A stretch of DNA of 62,897 nucleotides from Tilletiaria anomala UBC 951. Its lineage: Eukaryota; Basidiomycota; Exobasidiomycetes; Georgefischeriales; Tilletiariaceae. The translations under genes and the position numbers were made by a program. Of the stretch, positions 36,089 through 47,247 are shown piece by piece. The DNA lies in NCBI RefSeq assembly GCF_000711695.1, contig NW_013546913.1:1-62897 (forward strand). Reading direction: 5' to 3'. Positions within the stretch are counted from its first letter, which is position 1; each line of letters starts with the position of its first letter. The notes beneath the pieces were generated by a model. That model was given only the letters and a program-made list of their open reading frames with translations, did no database searches and was not told the DNA's origin.

Positions 36089-36649
36089 ACGGCCACTTTC
36101 AGTGGGTGTTTCTCTGATAAGACACGTCGGATGAAGATCCTTGGAGCAACCTGCTGGTCAGGACTCAGATTCATGCCCTACTCTCTTCCACCTTGCAACA
36201 GAAGCTTAGCTATACAACAGACAAACAGGTGAATGTTACATGGCATGCAATGAGATTTTAGGTTTCGATTGATCACACGGTCAAGGGAGAGAGAGGAGGA
36301 GACACCATTCGGTGCAACTCTTGAAGTGGCGCTAAAGCCGAACGAGACTCCTTGTGTCTCTATGTAGCTTATCACCGTGTAGCAGGATGCGAGAAGGGAA
36401 ACCCAGTAGCTGTCAGCAGATAGAACCTGGATATGGAGCAGATCAAAGCCGGGAGGCGCAATAACACAAAAGCAGAATCGGAGTGGAAAGTGAGTGCGTG
36501 CTGTAGCGCGTTGCACCATGAGACGTGGAAATATACGTCGAATAGTGATTCGAAGCGAAGTCGGGAAGGAAGTGATTCTATGTGCTTGATTGATCTGTGA
36601 TGCGTAACATATGTTGCTGTGGTGTGAGTGTCGAATCAAGAATCAAATT
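36089..36649. other. Upstream region of WDR70
   Basis: About 560 bp with no recognised gene. It contains the WDR70 promoter and ends near the 3' end of a degenerate minus-strand gene. Confidence 0.4.
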
Positions 36650-38637
36650 TTTGCTGCTCGCGCTCGCGAAGCGCTCAGCATGGATGCTCTCGTCAAGTCG
36701 ACAGCGCTAAATACGGCACGTCTGATCGCGTCAACCCACTTGCACACCACCTTCTGCAGTTCATCGACGGACCAGAGGTCGGGATTTTAGTTGTAGATGA
36801 GTCTGAGCTATTCACGGAGGCTGGAACTACGCGCTGTGAGGCGTGGGTTGTAGACGACGCCCCAATGTGCACATCCATGAGGCCCATGTCGCCGCCAACA
36901 CCGCGGTAGCGTCGCTTCAAAAGCTGGTCGATGATACTGCCTGCTTGTCAGTATGCGATGACACAGGGAGGGAAGCGGAGAGAGTCACTACGAGGTGGCA
37001 AGAGAGCATGGTATTATAGACGTGATTGGTTTGGGCCCGTCCTCCTGTCGATTTCTCGCAACTCACACTGGCCTGTTCTATGAAATATGTCAAACAACGC
37101 ATTGAACGTCGCGTATTCCAGTTGGGCCTGTTTGTGATACTCTGCCGTCTGTTTGCTAATCGTCGTAGACATGTGCTTGAGCGCATCTGGGCTCTCTGGC
37201 GTGCTAATGTCGCTTTCGAGTATACCCTCCAGGCCTTACATGGGCATGACAAGCACGGGCCCAAGTAGAACATACCCAAGATGTACCTCGTGCCATACCG
37301 AGTTCGCCTGCTCCTGAAATCAGCAGCCGCGCCGAATGCCAGCTCGGCATCTCCTGCCTTGGACCATCGTTTGAGGAATGTGAGAGAGTGTGTGGCGGAC
37401 GGCAGCTGCGATACCGTCAAGCCATTGTGACCACGACTGCGTAGCACCTGTACGGCTGACAACAGCAACTCGATCCCATCCAATGAGAAGGCGAAACGGC
37501 AATGCGCCGCGCTGCATGGCTTGTGTGGAAGCGGGTTGCCGACCCACAGCGGTGCGGATTACTGCAATGTATATGAGTTGAGGATCAATCACAGTCAGCT
37601 TCGTCCGGGTTTGCAGGTGTTCACATTGAGTTTGTGGAACTTCATCAGATACTTCTGGATAGTGTTCATCTTGTTTCCAACGAGCACCGACGGGTCGAGG
37701 CGCTGCGAGACGGGAACTTCACGTGCTGGCTCGGTGGTCAGCTATGGAAAAGGCACCGCTGAAATCATCGGGAAGGCGATCAGGCGGTCGAGAATGAAGC
37801 ATCCTCGGCCACCGTAGGTCCATGTCAATTCGAAGGACCAGCCAAAAAGTGCGTGATCAAACCGTAAGATCCCTCTAACTCCAGTGCCAAGGCACGGAGG
37901 TGCTTCGTTGTGAGTCGCAGCGCGTTGGCTCGCGGGTGAGCTGGCCGCCCAATAGGTCGACCTCCCTCTCGAACACATCGTGTGCAGCATTCGTTGAGAT
38001 GGCAACGACGTACGTCTCGAATGTCGCATCTACGAATTCTTCGTTCCGATCCAAGCTGGCGCTTTGATTATACACTGCGCTGCAGCCCTCCTCGGCACTT
38101 CGGATTGTTGTGGAGATTTGTGGAACAGGCACGTAGCATGTGGCATAGGCGTTTTGTACGCGCTCGTGGAGGGTTTCTTTGAGGACAGGTTTTTGAAACT
38201 TGAATAGCGCATCGCCGAGTCTACTGGAGAAGCAGGGTGCGAATATAGATTTGTCGTACCCAGCGGCTAAGGACAAATGCTCTCGACAAGATGGGAATCT
38301 CTTGCCCTCTTGATGGTAGCGCGCGGACATGAAATATTCGTACAGCTCCCAGACGTCCAGACCTCGGCGCCAAGACGTTGGCTGCACTGGGTCTTCGAGC
38401 CAGGCGCTCCGGTACGGCACTGGATCCTCGCCGTTTGCAAACGGGATGCAACTCATTATGCCAGGTGGGTAAGTCACGGAGTTTGGAGTATCCAGTTCTG
38501 CGAAGTTGTTGGATGTGTGGTGCTTAGGGGAGAGTACGTGAGTGACAAAAAGTACCTAGGTTGAAGGAATCCATAGGCGTAGAGCTCCAAGGGCTCGATT
38601 GAAATGAAGAATACAAAAGCGCGTCGTTGTCGACTCA
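36650..38637 (-). pseudogene. Unidentified gene, apparently degenerate
   Basis: Minus-strand pieces have clear coding character but keep changing frame. A 200-codon stretch (38477-37875) contains WELYEYFMSARYHQEGKRFP and LAAGYDKSIFAPCFSSRLG. Further down are VSQRLDPSVLVGNKMNTIQ, STPESPDALKHMSTTISKQT, EYATFNALFDIFHRTGQC and VDELQKVVCKWVDAIRRAVF. Stops such as the TGA after HKLNVNTCKPGRS and the TAA after TGPNQSRL separate them. A few joins may be introns: GTACTT ... CCTAAG at 38554-38520 would link a start at 38637. I could not restore one frame and do not recognise the family. A multi-exon living gene is possible but less likely. Confidence 0.45.
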
Positions 38638-39989
38638 TCTTTGGCGAGGTCCGCTTTAATGCAGGACCATGACACCACGCTTGGGAATGCCATTGTGGCA
38701 GCACCGGACAGTTGTACAGACAGAACTCCAGTCACATGATGTGCGATTGGCCGATTTCGTTAATGACTTGAGGGAATGAACTTGTCATTGAAGATGAGAT
38801 GGCGAAGCGTCTCAGCAAGTCAGCAGGTTGCACCTTGGTAATCAAGCACCAACATCGGCATTTGTGTGCTTGCCAAACAGGTGATACGATTTGCGATGGT
38901 AGTAAGTTGAGCGTCTTAAAGGAATGCAGGCAGCAGAGAGGATAGGCAGCATTCAGAAAAAATGGCACAGATGTTTTTCTTGACTATCTGCTGGTCGCCT
39001 TCAGCAAAAGCCTGCGTCGAAAACACAAGCGAAGCGCGCATGCATGCGTATTAGTATCTATGAGTACGTCTCGCACGAAGCGAAGGAGCCGAAGAACGAG
39101 TCTGTTGCCTCATAAGGAAGCACTTCATAAGAAACTGCTGAGGCGCCGCTCATCTTCCCCATAACTCCCAGCCCACGAGTAACAGCTCCAATGAGGGAGT
39201 TACTGGACTTTAGAAACATCAAAAACACAGATGTGCCTATTCATGTCCCAAGGGGGCCAAAGAGCAATAAAGGACCCACTTTCTTAGGCCCTGACGTTGT
39301 AGGTGTCAGTCAATAAAGCGCGTTGCAGCAGTCTGTCGCGCAGCGCGCGAACTCCTACAGAACGCCTCCCAAAAGACAAATTGCCCATTCTAGATGTGCG
39401 CATATTTTACAGAATGCCCTTCTACCAACAAGCTACTTGCCCTATTGGCAGAGCCAACCAGCCAATGAGACGAATAAACCAAATTCACCCCCCAAATTGC
39501 CCCCCCTCGGCCCACCACCACTGCACAGCCCCCACAGTCCCTCATCACGTGTCCTCCACCATTCAATTTGGTTTGCGGGCGTATTCCGTGTCAGATTGCA
39601 GGGATCATTTGTACAGTCCTGTGTGTGAGTTGCGCTGGGTCTGGCGTGGCCTTGCGTGACACATGGGCCCATTGGGGTGCTTGTATGTCTTGCTGACAGC
39701 AGGCTGCCCGGCTACATAAATGGATACTTCGTCACGTGGAAATGCACGTGCAGGGACGATATAAGATGCGATGAGGCAGACAGACTTGCGGTAAAACACG
39801 TTGACTTTAACAAGGATCTGCTCCCATGAACAGCCGGCGATACGCTACATCTGGCCTCTTTCAGGCACTGGTGCTCTTGTTCCACCAATCAATTCGTGGC
39901 TGAGTGGATTCTCCTCGGTGGGCGCATGCATCAGTCGATGCATGCACTCGCCTTCAAACGATACAGGCTCGTTGAGAAAATCGCTTGGT
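38638..39989. other. Intergenic region, no gene recognised
   Basis: About 1.35 kb without a supported gene. A perfect hairpin lies at 39924-39945 (GCATGCATC, 4-nt loop, GATGCATGC). Open frames at 39303-39672 are proline/cysteine-rich artefacts on both strands. Confidence 0.45.
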
Positions 39990-40640
39990 CCTTACGACAC
40001 TTTCAGCTCCGCTCTCATGCTGCCTCGATCGTCTTTCCACATGCCGACGGTGGCCAGGACATTTCGTCCATTAAGCTTTCCACCGCCTTCCTGGCCCCAT
40101 ACGAGCGCTGCCAATGTAGGGGAGAACCACGGCTTTGTCTTCTACTTTCGCATCAGAAAAGAGATGTGATGCCGGAATATCTGTGTGCAGTGCAAAATTA
40201 GAGACACGAGATCATCATTTAGGTTAAAAGAAAGTCAGGGCAAGGCTTCCTCATCTGGAGACACACATTTGCCTTACCCTCCATCACATCCAGTTTGGCA
40301 CCTGCGATCTCATCGCGCAGTAGCGCCTCCACCAACGCTTCAGTCTCGACAAGTACACCACGGCTGAAATTGACGAGAGTTGTGGTGTTCTTCATTCTTC
40401 CAAAACATGATCATTGACGACCGGATTAGTGGACGCCCTAATGAGGCCAGAACGAACAGGACATCCAGCTAGGCCCCCATTTCGTTCAACGAAAGGCAAT
40501 TGACCACTGGGATGAGCTCAAGAGGAGATGCGAACAGCCACCTGGAAGTGGTGTTGGGTTCCAAACCTGTTCGTGGTCTGGTATTTCGTTGAAAGACGAA
40601 AATCATGAATCAAAAGAGTATTGAATATATTTGTTCGTCT
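39990..40640 (-). pseudogene. D-2-hydroxyacid dehydrogenase pseudogene fragment
   Basis: The minus strand reads FGRMKNTTTLVNFSRGVLVE then ALVEALLRDEIAGAKLDVME, the NAD-domain end of D-isomer 2-hydroxyacid dehydrogenases (family pattern VNxxRGxLVDExAL ... GAxLDV). A 97-nt intron at 40181-40277 (GTAAGG ... CACACAG) joins to DIPASHLFSDAKVEDKAVVL. The catalytic-His block survives only in another frame as SPYIGSARM (family PHIGSA), and RKAVESLMDE follows in a third. Upstream, NPVVNDHV needs a frameshift to reach FGRMKN, and stops interrupt the frame before it. The first half of the enzyme is not recognisable. Confidence 0.65.
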
Positions 40641-42368
40641 CGCAACTGACGCCTTTCTGCTACTTCAAGGTCCAAAAGCAGGGGGTGCTTGCCAATTTGA
40701 CAGTTTGGAAAATTATGGGTTTGCATCTCGAGCTGTTTAGTAGTTATATTGGCCAAAACCATGTTTCAAATTAGCTTCTTTCATGCGGAGGTATGTACCT
40801 GGTCCGACCACAGCGTGGTATACAATGGTAAATGCAGGTGTAAATACTATAGCACGCGAAGATATGATATCCATACATAGCTACGATGTTTGGGGCGTTT
40901 TGCGAGGATATTTTAAAAGTAATATTCCGAGCAGAAAGTTCACAGAATGGCTTTCTCGGGTCCCAAGAGCCCGGGTCCCTGCTGATGCGCAATCAAGCTC
41001 GTGAGTCGCGGTGACTTACAGCCACCTGGCACATATGCACATGTGTTCATGCGTCCATGCCCTTTCGGCTTTCATGTATTGATGCATCGCCATTGTCTCG
41101 CTTCTCGCCACTGAGCAAGGGACAGGAAACAAGTTGCGTCGGTTAGGGTCTGTTGGCCTAATTCAAACTGCTCTTGTGGACCCCAGCCGGGAGCAATGCG
41201 TTACTGGCAAGAAATGGTATTGCATGCAGTAAGTACACGTGACCCATGGAGAACTTGTATGTACTTGATGGCACTGGGAATGCCCATTGCCTGGCGCTTG
41301 AAGAGCGGCGCCCTTGGTTGCGGCTTGACCCCCCTGCCACCAGATTCTGCGATCTGCTGCCATAGGTTGCCCATTACTACACACTGATCATAATCAGTAC
41401 GACATGAGTCAGTATTTTCCTTAACTTCTGAAAAATAGTCAATGAAAAAAGGCCTACGAGTAACGGGAAAAGGACAGTTGGTGATGATTCTATGTTTACC
41501 TAATATTCAAAATTTTCCTGCATGTGGAAAAAATCCTGGTACCGTAGAGCCAGGGCTGAAGAGGATGATCACCCACCGACGTTGTCCTGAAGATCATTTT
41601 CCAGACTCCGGAAAGCAGTTTGGGTGGTCGGACTCACCCATTGTGGGCGCAATATCTTGCTTTTTACCTGTGCAAATAGTCAAAGGTCAGCCCTACGTAC
41701 ATACGTACAAGCGAGAGCACCATCCCGCAACCTCGCTTCCAGCGCCTTCATCACTTCATCCCTTCATTGCTGCATCGTTCACATGGCTGCATCGAAATCA
41801 TATGTCGCACCATCATTGAATGCAATGGATGCTTCTCTATTATGGCAAAGTCAACCCTAGTGATGATTTCTATGCATGTACATACTGGTGAATGCATTCC
41901 CAGTCGCGAGCTGCTGAGCGCTCAACCTGGTGAGCCTTAAAGCTTGAGGGCTGATGCACTGTCACTGATGAACAATGAGCGATGAACTTTGAAGGGCTGG
42001 ATAATTAAATCTGAGTCTAATATATGATCAGAAGGTTGCTCAGGAAGCACTGAAGCTTTGAAGTTTGATATTTGACATGCGCCATGTACAGCAATGCATA
42101 GTTCATGTCCAAAGACAACTTGTTGGGATGACATGCGCCATGTACAGCAATGCATAGTTCATGTCCAAAGACAACTTGTTGGGATGTGGGTGGTTGTCCT
42201 TCATGATACTTCCAACGCGCATGTATCATGTCTCGTCAGGCGTCGTGCTTTGTGTCCACTTATGGTTGAAATTCGAAACGGCAGTCACAAGTATAAGTGA
42301 CGCAGAAGGGTGCGTGACAGTGCTTTCATGATTGGCCGATAGCCTCATCCGATAATTCTCAAGCAGTG
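40641..42368. other. Intergenic region with a 56-bp tandem duplication
   Basis: No gene was recognised in 1.7 kb. Open frames lack conserved motifs, and the stretch looks AT-rich in places. The only clear structure is the exact tandem duplication at 42073-42186. Confidence 0.45.
42073..42186. repeat. Exact tandem duplication, 56-bp unit x2
   Basis: The unit beginning TGACATGCGCCATGTACAGC at 42073 is repeated without a mismatch from 42129; two further bases continue the match to 42186. Identity of the copies implies a recent event. No coding role was seen. Confidence 0.9.
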
Positions 42369-43975
42369 ATGCTGAGCATATTCTTGCTTGGCTATGGCGT
42401 CAGTGTAAATTTGGCACTCCCTTTCCTGGCCCTACTAGATGCTGAACCTTTCCCGGTGGAATAAACAAAAGAGGCCTCCTCATCTTGGGGCCGCTTCCGA
42501 AATGTTCGGTCGGCTGTTAATTTGGCAGGTTTCCAACGTGGTCTTCCTCATCTTTCACTCGTCGGCGGACTTTCGATGAATATGGAGCAATTCCCCTCAT
42601 TCAGATTTTGCGCCGAGCTTGGAGGCGCAACGCTTTTCGCCATTGGAGATGGTGTGCTAGCAGGCCACTATCCTATTTATGATAGAGGTGGCATTGCTGC
42701 GATTTACTCACTTGCCCCCACTCCTGGCGCCGTGCATTGGGTAAGCACTGAGACCATCTTAATCGTACAATGTACCGTTGACCTTTATTTTGATTGCCAA
42801 AAGACTCATCATCGGTGGCTGTATCGTCCCAGGTCTCGGTGCTGATCACTCTGCAGGCTTGGTCGAAGCAGGCTGCAGCTGGAGATGGATGCTTTGTGAG
42901 ATGTATCCTCGTAGACCTGCATTGAATGACGGATTGAAGCAATGCGTCACTTCTATCTCAGTGGTTGTGGCTAACTTTGGAGCCATGATTGCCCTGTTTG
43001 GCTTCATTCTCATGCAGGTGACGTACCAGACGGTCACCTTGAAGAAGAAGTGTCGACGTCTGAAGAAAGATCCTGGTAGCGACACCATACGACGTGTGTT
43101 CGAGACCGAGGCCAATGGAACTCATTTCCCGGAGCTAAGGCGCAACCTCTCCCAGCCTATCATTCCTCTGCCTACAGTGCCCATCATTCAACTCCTAGCA
43201 CTTTGGAGTGGTGATGTCAAGGTGTCTACTGCGACATACTGTTCATGGCTGACACGCCAACCTGCCGATTTTTAAGTGGCCGTAATTTACTGTTCGATAT
43301 GCCTTGACTTGACCGCATGTGCGATGATCTTCATTACCCACCACCAAGAATGCATTAGCATGCCATCGCTCAACTATATTAATCTCGCCATTGGTCTGGT
43401 CTTGGTGGGAATGTCGCAGGAAACCCTTACAGTCGCATGTGCAAGCATCAAAAGGCGGCAAACGATAGCAAAAAGAACCAGGGGTACATCCTGTACATCA
43501 TGATGGTTTCATCATCCATCTCTCCGGCCGCCATCCTTTTGTACGGCTGGAGCGCAAAATACCCCCTGCACTTGGTTGTCCAGAACCCCTGTGTCGTCAT
43601 CGGCGGATTCGGAGGCATTGGCCTTTTCTTGAGCATCCAGGGCGTGAGTCTCCATCTCGGCTGGTCGCAGCCTCCTCAAACTCTCCTAATGGTGAGATAC
43701 TTCGTCATTTCCTCGGCACATTGCGGAGTGTTACCCACTCATCGCCAGCTCCTGCATCGCCTAGACAGCCTTTTACCTCTCCTTCCTTGTCTTCGAATTT
43801 CAGCTCTTAATGTAAGACATGCACAAAAGCTTCAATCTCACATGGGCAACTCGCTGTGGGATTGGTGTCAGCTATTGTCGGCACCCCCGCATCTTTCAAC
43901 CCCTACAAATACGGACCAAAGTTGCGTGCAGGACCAAGCTATGTGCGAAACAATGGTCTACAACTCATCGCTGGA
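42369..43975 (+). pseudogene. MFS drug:H+ antiporter (DHA1-type) pseudogene
   Basis: Fragments in order match a 12-TM DHA1 transporter: MLSIFLLGYGVSVNLALPFL (42369); GRLLIWQVSNVVFLIF in another frame; FRFCAELGGATLFAIGDGVL and HYPIYDRGGIAAIYSLAPTP; CSWRWMLCEM (family GWRW); QVTYQTVTLKKKCRRLKKDP at the central loop; MPSLNYINLAIGLVLVG; PAAILLYGWSAKYPLHLVVQ; and GTPASFNPYKYGPKLRA at the C-terminus near 43910. The blocks are split by frameshifts and stops, for example at 42843, 43273 and 43501. Such carriers export drugs or metabolites. The neighbour on the opposite strand is an intact epoxide hydrolase, tail to tail about 150 bp away. Confidence 0.82.
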
Positions 43976-44120
43976 GGCGCGCCTGCCAAATGGTCTAGCC
44001 TTCTCGACGTATTCCATCACTCTGGCCTTTATCTCTACATCAATGTACTCTAATTATATTTCTTATTCTTCCATTACTGTTGCTATAGCCATGTTATGCC
44101 ACTGCAGAGCCGCTAAGGCG

Positions 44121-45718
44121 TCAGCTCAGCTTCTCGCCAATATCTCTGTACTCGCGATCCCATAGGCCGGCTTTGGCAACATCCATCTTCACAATGCCTC
44201 CTTCTCCTTCGCCCTTGGTTCTCCTCGCGTGGCCCTGCTTCGCAAAGGCATTGCGCATGTGCTCGACATACACCTCTGGCACCTCGAGCGCCGCAAAGTG
44301 CCCACCTTTGCTCGCTTTTGCTGCCCAGACGAGGTTGCCGGTCCCTGCAACCCACAATGCTGGTGTGCTGGCAAGCTCGCGTGGGAACTCTGTGAACCCA
44401 AAGGGCACACGAATGAATTGTTGCGGGTCCATGACGATGTCGGGCAGGAAGGCGTTGACCGTGTACAGCAGGAAGGAAGTGCCGATCGAGCGCGTGAGCC
44501 AGAACATGGATACGTTCGTCAGAAGAGCTTTGACTGTTAGCGTTTTGCTCTCTCCAGGTGTGAGCGGCGGAAGTGGGTCTTGAAGGAAGGCTCCGATCCA
44601 GCCTAGCATACCAAGAGGAGAGTCTGTGAGTGCAGTGAGAAGCTGCGCAGGTCGCCAATGCTGAACGTGGTAGTACGCCATGGAAGCTTGAAAAGATTCC
44701 GTCTGCGAATCAGAACGAAAGCCATTATTAGTTCATCACTTTCGGCATGAAAGAGGCGCGGCGGTCTTGGAGCATACCTTCGCGATCGACTTGCGAGCCT
44801 CCTCTCCTAGGAAATTCGCTAGCCACTTTTTCATGCCCATTGGGATGGAGAGATAGGCGTTGTACGCTGTCCCGCCAATGAGTCCGCTTGGCCGGGCAGG
44901 GCAAAAATTCAAGTGCACTGCCCGTGCTCTCGACCCGTTGACGTTTGCAATAGCGCGAGAAACAGCCGAACCCCAATCGCCTCCTTGAACACCATAGCCT
45001 TTCCATGGTGACCCAGACTTAGCGATGGACTCGGCCGAGGAAGCTGAGCCACCATAGCCAAGCGCGATCATCAGAGCATTGATGATGCGAGCGTATCCGT
45101 GTACGTCACCAATCATCCTTGCTCCTGTTGGAGGTGGTGAGCTGAAGAGAAACCCCGGCAGGGAGGGAATGACAACGTGGAATGCGGGGTCATCGGGATT
45201 CTCTGCAAGTTCATGAGGAATTAGCGCTTCATTCATGCGGCTCACAACAACGTCCAAGGACACGATATTCTATTAAGCTCACCTGGCTCGACAAGCCCAT
45301 CAACTGAAGGGTAAAATTCATGGAACGCGCCAGGCCACCCGTGCAGCAGCAAGAGCGGGATAGCATCTTTCCTTGAGCTGCGAACATATACAAAGTGCAG
45401 CTGCTTGCACCAGTCGACTTCGGCGACGAAATGGGGATACTTGTTCATCTCATCGATCATGCCTTTGAGCGTGAATTCGTTTTCATTGAGCCAGAAATTC
45501 TCGACTACGTTCTGGATCCATGCTGGCGTCGGAGTCAGCTGGGCGCTGCGAGGGTCCTGAGGTAGCAGTTGCTCTTGCGCGTAGCGGGGATTCTTCAGGC
45601 GACTGACCAAATCCTGGAGCTCAGAGTCGGGGAACGACACTTTGAAAGGTAGGATGGAGGCCACGGTGGGCACTGGGTCCGCAAGCGCGGCTTCTGTGGT
45701 GTATAATGATGACGACAT
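44121..45718 (-). CDS. Epoxide hydrolase, alpha/beta-hydrolase fold (second intact copy)
   Basis: Three exons (45718-45283, 45202-44778, 44702-44121) encode 480 residues. The EHN domain is visible from ILPFKVSFPDSELQDLVSRL. Active-site blocks are HGWPGAFHEFYPS, GGDWGS with nucleophile Asp221, and GGHFAALEVPEVY with catalytic His422. Joins restore LVEP-ENPDDPAFHVVIPSLPG and KSIAK-TESFQASMAYYHVQ. Its intron positions differ from those of the gene at 14592, and the sequences are clearly diverged. No membrane anchor or C-terminal peroxisomal signal was seen (ending GEKLS). It is the only intact gene in a stretch of relics of redox, transport and P450 genes, so it may be the survivor of a detoxification or metabolite cluster; that is inference. 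Confidence 0.9.
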
Positions 45719-45880
45719 TGCTGCTTTCAGACGGTCTTTGGCGGGTACGGGTCGAAGCAGTTGAGCTCGACGGCAAAGAAGTGAGAACCAGAAACAGCTT
45801 ATGCCAACACCGATATTTCAAAAGGTTCATCCAAACTCAAAGATTCAAAGGCTCGGGCCGGTGTCGCTTCTGTGGCCGGT

Positions 45881-45895
45881 CCAATTAAATATATA
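45881..45895 (-). promoter_or_regulatory. TATA-like element upstream of the second epoxide hydrolase
   Basis: On the minus strand, TATATATTTAATTGG lies about 165-175 bp before the ATG at 45718. The position fits a TATA box, and it directly abuts an inverted CCAAT pentamer. Assigned from sequence and position only. Confidence 0.35.
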
Positions 45896-46756
45896 GCCTC
45901 GCTTGTGCAGATCCGGTTGTAGGTACAGCGGGTACTCCCGGATGCTAGAGGTTGGAACGCTAAAAATATGAGTCACTGTGGCAATTGTTGGACGTCTATA
46001 TCGCTTACCACCGTATGTAACCATCACACCTCGTGCGTATCGACGACATAGAAGAGGATATATCGGCGATGGCGGCGTACCTCGTGACGTCAAATCGACC
46101 ATGCATCTTCGCTGGACTGAATTAGTACAAGTATATATGTGGATGATCCAAGCGTTCGATATCGGGAGCTGCCGGCCGGCACAAGCCGAGTGTTTCATGC
46201 TCATTCTTGATTTCATGCCAGCACTCAGCGCTTAGTGATCGGTGCTGCACTCGTCACACGTCTACGCGACGCTGGACCTGTTGATGGAACGATGATGTGA
46301 GTTGGGATTTACATGGGGCTGTCTGGGGGTAATCTCATGATGATGTACTAGGCTTCGACTTCCACGTTTGGTGACCAGTCGCTGGCGGCTGGTCGCCGAC
46401 AGTATCGGTCATAACGCTTGGTTAGAACTGGCAAAATGAACATTTTGCCAACCCTTAGCTCAGTTTCAACATTTCGGTACTTGTATTTTGAAAACTGGCC
46501 AACAATATTTGGACAATTCCCATATATTTTATATCGTCGCAAGAGGACACCCGTGTTCACCAAAGATTTCATCAGCGCATTAACTCCGGCAGGCTACTGT
46601 GCAACCTCAGTCGAATTACGGATATCAAGACAAGTGTCAACGCAAAGTGCAAATGTGCACAGCCCACTTGCTAGAGCGTTGCGCCTAACAGAGAACAAAG
46701 TGCGACTCTTGCCCGCAGCCTTCTGCTGACAGGTGTAAAGATGCAAAGGTTCTCCC

Positions 46757-47011
46757 ATGCAAAGGTGGTGTATCTTCGTTTTGCTCCTCACCACCAGCTG
46801 CTCCATGCTTGGTGCAGCGCTGACGGGGGCTGGCACTGACGAGAACGCCGAAAACAGGATGCTTTGGGCAGGATTGCAAGTCTTAAATTCGGCGTTCGAT
46901 ATTGAAGACATAGGCCATGCAGACCACAGAAAAACATCCTCGATTCATTCCTGTCCTGCGGGCCTGAACTCATTCTTGGTGTTTCGTTCGCCAATGAAAC
47001 AAGGTGAATAA
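46757..47011 (+). CDS. Possible small secreted protein, 84 aa (weak)
   Basis: The frame begins MQRWCIFVLLLTTSCSMLGA, which looks like a signal peptide, followed by a short Asp/Glu/Asn-bearing tail. The opposite strand is also open, there is no recognisable family, and no promoter was seen. The region is otherwise a gene desert, so chance is at least as likely as a gene. Confidence 0.15.
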   Translation: MQRWCIFVLLLTTSCSMLGAALTGAGTDENAENRMLWAGLQVLNSAFDIEDIGHADHRKTSSIHSCPAGLNSFLVFRSPMKQGE

Positions 47012-47247
47012 ACGCATTTATGTTATTTGATACTTTTGCTTCTCAGATTTGAGCTTGTGCCCTTCAATCGTACCCCAAGCAGCAACATCGTGCCGTTGAA
47101 AGAGTCATTTCTACTTGATATATATCCTCAGTCATCTACCAAGCTGCCCCCAACCTCATACTTCCTTAAGCATTGCCACAGTCGCAAAGTCTGCAGCCCA
47201 CTCGCAGTTTTTCGTCCCAGCATATTTTGGCGCCCAACTTGGAGAGG

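Larger units (their letters stand above)
45719..47247. other. Intergenic region with hairpin, no gene recognised
   Basis: About 1.5 kb. It contains the promoter of the epoxide hydrolase, a perfect hairpin at 46429-46450, and a weak 84-codon plus-strand frame at 46757 with a hydrophobic start. No conserved domain was seen. Confidence 0.45.

Noticed and set aside
36650-38637. Acyl-CoA oxidase or acyltransferase assignment for the degenerate gene
   Set aside because: Individual blocks did not match the catalytic motifs of either family, so no function was given.
41442-41860. 125-codon plus-strand frame
   Set aside because: No domain, no signal peptide, AT-rich desert; likely chance.
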